Assembly: GCF_021249345.1 (NCBI RefSeq)
Contig: NZ_CP089588.1
Span: 2,790,001-2,854,000 of the forward strand
From: Halobacterium wangiae
GTDB lineage: Archaea; Halobacteriota; Halobacteria; Halobacteriales; Halobacteriaceae
Direction: 5' to 3'
Length of the DNA stretch: 64,000 nt
Part shown: positions 60,418 through 64,000 of the stretch, piece by piece
How positions within the stretch are numbered: the stretch's first letter is position 1
Layout of the letters: each line of letters begins with the position of its first letter
Made by a program: the position numbers and the translations under genes
Notes under the pieces: model-generated
Told to the model about the DNA's origin: nothing
What the model saw: the letters and a program-made list of their open reading frames with translations, nothing else
Database searches by the model: none

Positions 60418-61113
60418 ATGAGCGACACGGACGCCCCCTACACGCTCGACGACGTCACCGTCGTGATGGGGACGTACAACGAGGAGGCAGCCATCGACGC
60501 CGTCCTCTCGGACATCGAGACGGTCACGGACGGCCGGGCGAGCGTCGTCTGCGTGGACGGGTCGAGCGACCGGACGCCGGCAATCGCCAGGGAACACGGC
60601 GCCCACGTCGTCGAACAGGAACCCCGGGGGTACGGTGTCGCCGTCCGCGCCGCACTGCTCGCGGCGGACACCCCCGTCGTCGTCACCACCGACTGCGACG
60701 ACACCTACCCGATGGAGCGCATCCCGGCGTTCCTCGACTACGTCAACGAGGGGTACGACGTGGTCAGCGGCGACCGACTCTACTGGGGTGCCGAGGAGAT
60801 GCCGCCGTTCAACCGCCTCGGGAACGCCGCGTTCGCCGCACTCGCGTCGCTGCTCGTCGGCGAGCGCGTCCACGACACGACGACGGGAATGCGCGCGTAC
60901 CGCCGCGAGGTGATCGAGACCATCGAGTGGACGCAGAACACGGGGCTCTCGGCGGAACTGCTGCTCCGCCCCCTCTGTCGCGGCTACGACGTACTGGAGG
61001 TCCCCATCGAGTACGACGAGCGGCTCGGCGAGACGAAACTCGACCCGCTGGAGGGCGGCGCGGAGATCCTCGGCTCCATCCTGAAAGTCTGCGCCGAAGA
61101 ACGTCTGTTCTGA
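60418..61113 (+). CDS. Family 2 glycosyltransferase (dolichol-phosphate mannosyltransferase-like)
   Basis: 231 residues. The GT-A nucleotide-sugar motif starts V-V-M-G-T-Y-N-E-E (about residue 15), followed by V-D-G-S-S-D-R-T-P and T-T-D-C-D-D-T-Y-P-M (D-x-D-like metal site). It ends without the membrane anchor of some dolichol-phosphate synthases. It probably transfers a sugar to a lipid or protein in surface glycosylation. The membrane protein at the right edge may be a partner. Confidence 0.87.
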   Translation: MSDTDAPYTLDDVTVVMGTYNEEAAIDAVLSDIETVTDGRASVVCVDGSSDRTPAIAREHGAHVVEQEPRGYGVAVRAALLAADTPVVVTTDCDDTYPMERIPAFLDYVNEGYDVVSGDRLYWGAEEMPPFNRLGNAAFAALASLLVGERVHDTTTGMRAYRREVIETIEWTQNTGLSAELLLRPLCRGYDVLEVPIEYDERLGETKLDPLEGGAEILGSILKVCAEERLF

Positions 61114-61165
61114 GTGGCTGCCTGGACGTGCGCGCCGGCCGAGCGTCGGTGTCGTGGAGGACTCG

Positions 61166-61378
61166 CTACTCGTCGGGCGCTCCCAGAGCGATTCCGCACC
61201 TGAGGGCGGGTTCGCACTCCCGGTGGACCGTCTCCCTGCCGGTCACCCCGTTGAGTGGCTCCCCACACACCACGCAGGTGGCGTCTGGCTCCGTCTCCCC
61301 CTCGGAGTTCGTCTGTTCGTCGCTGTGTACGGTACCACCCGCTCGTTCCCCGTCGACAGGGTCAGTCTGTGATGACAT
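61166..61378 (-). CDS. Small C-x-x-C protein of unknown function
   Basis: 70 residues. A Ser/Asp/Glu-rich N-terminal half is followed by C-V-V-C-G-E-P-L and later H-R-E-C-E-P-A-L-R-C-G, four cysteines that could bind zinc. Codon use is haloarchaeal. No other recognisable features. It is convergent with the glycosyltransferase gene. Confidence 0.6.
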   Translation of the reverse strand: MSSQTDPVDGERAGGTVHSDEQTNSEGETEPDATCVVCGEPLNGVTGRETVHRECEPALRCGIALGAPDE

Positions 61379-61531
61379 CGGAGCTCTCCCGCCCTGTTAA
61401 CCACTACTTACCAGACGTCCCTTCGTTATATCCCGGATAACACCCCGAGTCGAAAGTGCGGCTGCTCCGCCCCATCCGTCGATTCCGGGCGACTGGCCTC
61501 GATGTCGACTACGCGTGGAGCGTCCGGACGC

Positions 61532-61810
61532 TCACTGCTCTCCGGCGTCGACCGCACGGCGAGAACGAGACTGTTCGTCGGCTACGGTCACGTTGCCGTC
61601 GCTGTCGACGGTCACGTGGTAGTCACAGTACGCGAACTTCACGGTGAGGCTGTCGCCGGGAGCGTCGAGGAGTGCGGTCAGTGCGTCCGGGTCCAGTACG
61701 TCGTACAGCGGCGGGAGTCTGGTCGGTTCGACGTGTTCGCGTTTCGCGACTTCTAGGACGATTTCGTGGACAGGGTGGGAAGTAGTCTGCTCGATGCTAC
61801 TGCGTTCCAT
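61532..61810 (-). CDS. HalOD1 output-domain protein
   Basis: 92 residues from the ATG at 61810. The HalOD1 pattern is visible (L-P-P-L-Y-D-V-L-D-P-D-A-L-T-A-L, then T-V-K-F-A-Y-C-D-Y-H-V-T-V). Such domains occur alone or at the end of haloarchaeal signalling proteins and their role is unknown. The stand-alone form may be a regulator for the kinases in the region. Upstream T-rich DNA may hold a promoter. Confidence 0.82.
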   Translation of the reverse strand: MERSSIEQTTSHPVHEIVLEVAKREHVEPTRLPPLYDVLDPDALTALLDAPGDSLTVKFAYCDYHVTVDSDGNVTVADEQSRSRRAVDAGEQ

Positions 61811-61964
61811 TACTAGAGAGAGGGGTTGCGTCGTAGATAAGCTTGACAGAAAGTTGCTTGCCGACTGTTCAGGATTCAAAGTGGAACTGCGGAATCCCGC
61901 AACCCCCGGGTTGCGCGAACCCGCAAACGACCCGGTCGTCTTGAGGTCCGGCCGTCGCTCACGG

Positions 61965-62441
61965 TCACTCCTCGGACACGTCGCTCCCGAAGTGGTCGAA
62001 CGGCTGGACGTGCACGTTCTTGACGAACCGCTGGGTCTGGACGGCGAGGCCGAGCGCCTCGAGGTTGGCGGCGATCCGCGTGATGTCGTCGCCGTCGCCG
62101 GCCACGGCCTCGACGACCAGGTTTTCCGTCCCGGCGTGGATCTCCTCGACCTCCACGACGCCGTCGATTCCGAGGGCCTCCTCGACGAGTCCCGCTCGAT
62201 CGCCGATTGACACGGTGCAGACCAACTGGACCCGGAGCTGGAAACCCGCCGCGTCGTAGTCGATGTCGGGCTGGTAGCCGTTGATGACGCCGTCGTCCTC
62301 CAGTCGCTCGATCCGGTTGCGGACGGTGTTCGGCGCGACGCCGACCGCCTCCGCGATGACGGAGGCAGTGTTGTTCCTGGCGTCGGCCTGGAGCATGTGG
62401 AGGATCCCCCTGTCGACGTCGTCGAGTTCGGGCGGCTCCAT
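61965..62441 (-). CDS. Lrp/AsnC family transcriptional regulator
   Basis: 158 residues from the ATG at 62441; an in-frame ATG at 62513 would add 24 basic, unlikely residues. An N-terminal HTH (A-S-V-I-A-E-A-V-G-V-A-P-N-T-V-R-N-R-I) is followed by a RAM-like sensor part (V-V-E-V-E-E-I-H-A-G-T-E-N-L-V-V). It probably binds an amino acid or related acid. Its target genes are not obvious from context. Confidence 0.85.
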   Translation of the reverse strand: MEPPELDDVDRGILHMLQADARNNTASVIAEAVGVAPNTVRNRIERLEDDGVINGYQPDIDYDAAGFQLRVQLVCTVSIGDRAGLVEEALGIDGVVEVEEIHAGTENLVVEAVAGDGDDITRIAANLEALGLAVQTQRFVKNVHVQPFDHFGSDVSEE

Positions 62442-62664
62442 ACGCCGACTACCGGGACGCGACGGAAGGTCGTTGTTACCAGTCTGCTCGGTCTGGTCGT
62501 CGGTAAATCGCACCTATCGCGGCTGTGTCCGGAGCACCCACGTCGTCTTCCAGTCGACGCCCCGCCCAGGCGACGCTCCAGAAGTCGGGCGCCATTGGAG
62601 GAGCCGACGAGATACAGCGGTTAGACCCACGATTCGGGGTGTGACGTCACCGATTTCACCAGAT

Positions 62665-62678
62665 AGTACTTGGGTACT
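62665..62678. promoter_or_regulatory. Inverted repeat ahead of the small membrane gene
   Basis: AGTAC (62665-62669) and GTACT (62674-62678) are perfect arms around a 4-nt loop, about 25 nt before the ATG at 62696, where a promoter box is expected. It may be an operator or part of the promoter. Confidence 0.35.
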
Positions 62679-62695
62679 GACCGCGTAGCGTATCC

Positions 62696-63013
62696 ATGAT
62701 AAAGACTACCGAAGAGCACGACGCGCAGGAGGGCCGCGAACTCGGCGTGGAGCAGGCCCTCGTCGTGGTCGACAGAGTCCTCGGCGACGCGACGCCCCTC
62801 GTGTGGAAGGCAGCGATCTTCTACACGCTGTGGATCGGGCTGGCGTACACGGCGATGACGAACGCGGCGGGCACCGCAGCTGTCCAGCTCTCGGCGATCG
62901 CGTACTGGTTCGGCTGGCTGTTCCTCGCGATGACCATCGTCGTCGGGGTGTTCGTCGCGGTCACCAGCTGGCTCGACCGGCGGCGGATCGTCGGTCACCA
63001 AAACACGTACTGA
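62696..63013 (+). CDS. Small two-helix membrane protein
   Basis: 105 residues. After an acidic N-terminal half two hydrophobic helices (about 37-58 and 65-90) end with a basic D-R-R-R tail. No family is recognised. It is convergent with the edge gene at 63033 and may be a haloarchaea-specific protein of unknown role. Confidence 0.65.
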   Translation: MIKTTEEHDAQEGRELGVEQALVVVDRVLGDATPLVWKAAIFYTLWIGLAYTAMTNAAGTAAVQLSAIAYWFGWLFLAMTIVVGVFVAVTSWLDRRRIVGHQNTY

Positions 63014-63032
63014 CTCGCCTGAAGCCCTCCGG

Positions 63033-64000
63033 TCAGTCGACCGTTCGCACAGAGGCGTTCAGGACGGTTCCGTCGGGACCGGCGCCCGGAACGTACGCTG
63101 CTTCTCCACCGCAGTTGCGGAGGTCGGTGCAGAGCTCCCGGTACGGCGTGAGCGCCCGGTAGCCCTCGGGTGTCGCCTCGACTGGGAGTCGGACGCGGTA
63201 CGTGAGTCCGGCGCCGTAGCCGCCGTCCACGAGTGCGTCGACTGTCACGCTCCCGTTCAGCGGCACGCTCGCGTTTCCGGCACCTGGACCCGCTCCGTCG
63301 AGGCGAACGCGGCCGTCTCTGACGACCACGTCGAAGTCGGTGTGTCCACCTGCTGGCGCCTCGTCGATGGCGTAGTAGACGCGCTCGTCGCCTGAGGAGA
63401 GCGTCACCGTCACGCTCTCTGTCCACTCCGGGAGGCCGAGTCGCACGTCGACGGCGAGCGCGTCCCCGGAGACCATCTGGACGGGTCTGAGTTCGGGCGT
63501 GACCGGGCGCGTGGAGTACGGCGACCACGACCCCCGGTAGACGTAGCGGTAGTGGTCGCGGTCCGGGTAGGCGTCGACGACGGCGAACGGGCGCTCCTCG
63601 AGCGCGTAGACGGTCTGGCCGTCGAACCCCGGGTCGTTGCGGAGGGGCTGGAATGGGTGGTTGAGCCAGTCCCCGTACGGGCCGGGGAGGAACACCACCG
63701 CGTCAGCCGGGGGCGAGGGCTCGAACGGCTCGTAGGCGGCCTCGTAGTGGTCGGTTAGCTCGGCGTTCTCCCGGACTGGTGGTGCCGCCGCGGACGCCGT
63801 CGCGACCCCGAGGACCGCTGCGGTCACCACGAGCACGGAGAGTGCGACGGGACGGGCGCGGCCGTCGGACACCCAATCACGCAGTGAGCGACGGGCCGCG
63901 TCGACGACGGCGAGCGTGCCGACGGCCGTGAACACGCTCGCCGGGACGAGCAGGTCGAAGTGGTAGTACGGGCCGAGTGTCGCGACCAGGCCGTCGGTCG
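63033..64000 (-). CDS. Membrane-associated protein C-terminal part (5' truncated at the window edge)
   Basis: At least 322 codons; the frame remains open to the window end, with G-P-Y-Y-H-F-D-L-L-V-P near the cut, so the start lies beyond 64000. One or two hydrophobic segments precede a soluble region of about 250 residues with beta-rich sequence and several N-x-S/T sites, probably outside the cell. The layout resembles the C-terminal end of haloarchaeal membrane glycosyltransferases, but this is uncertain. No catalytic motif is visible. Confidence 0.6.
   Translation of the reverse strand, partial: TDGLVATLGPYYHFDLLVPASVFTAVGTLAVVDAARRSLRDWVSDGRARPVALSVLVVTAAVLGVATASAAAPPVRENAELTDHYEAAYEPFEPSPPADAVVFLPGPYGDWLNHPFQPLRNDPGFDGQTVYALEERPFAVVDAYPDRDHYRYVYRGSWSPYSTRPVTPELRPVQMVSGDALAVDVRLGLPEWTESVTVTLSSGDERVYYAIDEAPAGGHTDFDVVVRDGRVRLDGAGPGAGNASVPLNGSVTVDALVDGGYGAGLTYRVRLPVEATPEGYRALTPYRELCTDLRNCGGEAAYVPGAGPDGTVLNASVRTVD

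Noticed and set aside
1-64000. CRISPR arrays, rRNA genes or intact IS elements
   Set aside because: No regular repeat-spacer pattern, rRNA-like stretch or transposase with terminal repeats was found by eye.

Overview
The window reads as chromosomal DNA of a haloarchaeon (class Halobacteria). It has high GC, acidic proteins rich in Asp and Glu, many leaderless genes with a TATA-like box about 27 nt before the start codon, and lineage markers: Dph2, HalX and HalOD1 domains, a bat-type HTH regulator, RdfA with its SMC-related partner, Tat lipoproteins, and a soluble archaeal transducer. I saw no rRNA, no convincing tRNA, no CRISPR array and no intact insertion sequence. Both ends cut genes: a rhomboid protease on the left and a membrane-linked protein on the right.

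Layout. 1-9920: housekeeping and regulatory genes (rhomboid, METTL5-like methyltransferase, receiver-PAS-PAS protein, Dph2, deazaflavin-type reductase, YlbF-like protein, bat-type HTH, UlaG-like hydrolase, an acidic coiled-coil protein and a divergent HisG-like protein). 9983-17085: AI-2E type permease, HTTM protein, methyltransferase, lone IS630-like HTH protein, and the divergent pair SMC-related protein/RdfA (cell shape). 17358-47056: a 30-kb catabolic region. 47145-49526: tyrosine recombinase plus DUF5805 gene and a 0.95-kb gene-poor stretch. 49527-54254: a molybdate/tungstate-type ABC importer and an ABC-2 exporter. 54420-64000: DUF502 protein, esterase and kynureninase, sensor kinase and HalX response regulator, glycosyltransferase, and small regulatory or unknown proteins.

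The catabolic region is the most interesting part. It holds a FAD aromatic-ring monooxygenase, gentisate 1,2-dioxygenase, a fumarylacetoacetate-hydrolase family enzyme, an AMP-forming acyl-CoA ligase, a 4HBT thioesterase, both halves of an ADP-forming acyl-CoA synthetase, a PaaY-like hexapeptide protein, and all five parts of a Liv-type ABC importer split over three places. Together these fit uptake of an aromatic acid, CoA activation, ring hydroxylation (possibly with an NIH shift), thioester hydrolysis to gentisate, ring cleavage and hydrolysis. A second set (extradiol dioxygenase, ACMSD-like amidohydrolase, IclR regulator, SLC13 transporter, FAD/Fe-S oxidase, enolase-superfamily enzyme) fits a meta-cleavage or hydroxy-acid route. 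Kynureninase beside an HSL-type esterase at 55-57 kb may add an anthranilate source. All pathway assignments are inference from families and gene order.

Smaller signals are two short upstream ORFs overlapping their genes' starts, palindromes at several catabolic promoters, and a 56-residue zinc-ribbon gene between the thioesterase and gentisate dioxygenase genes.
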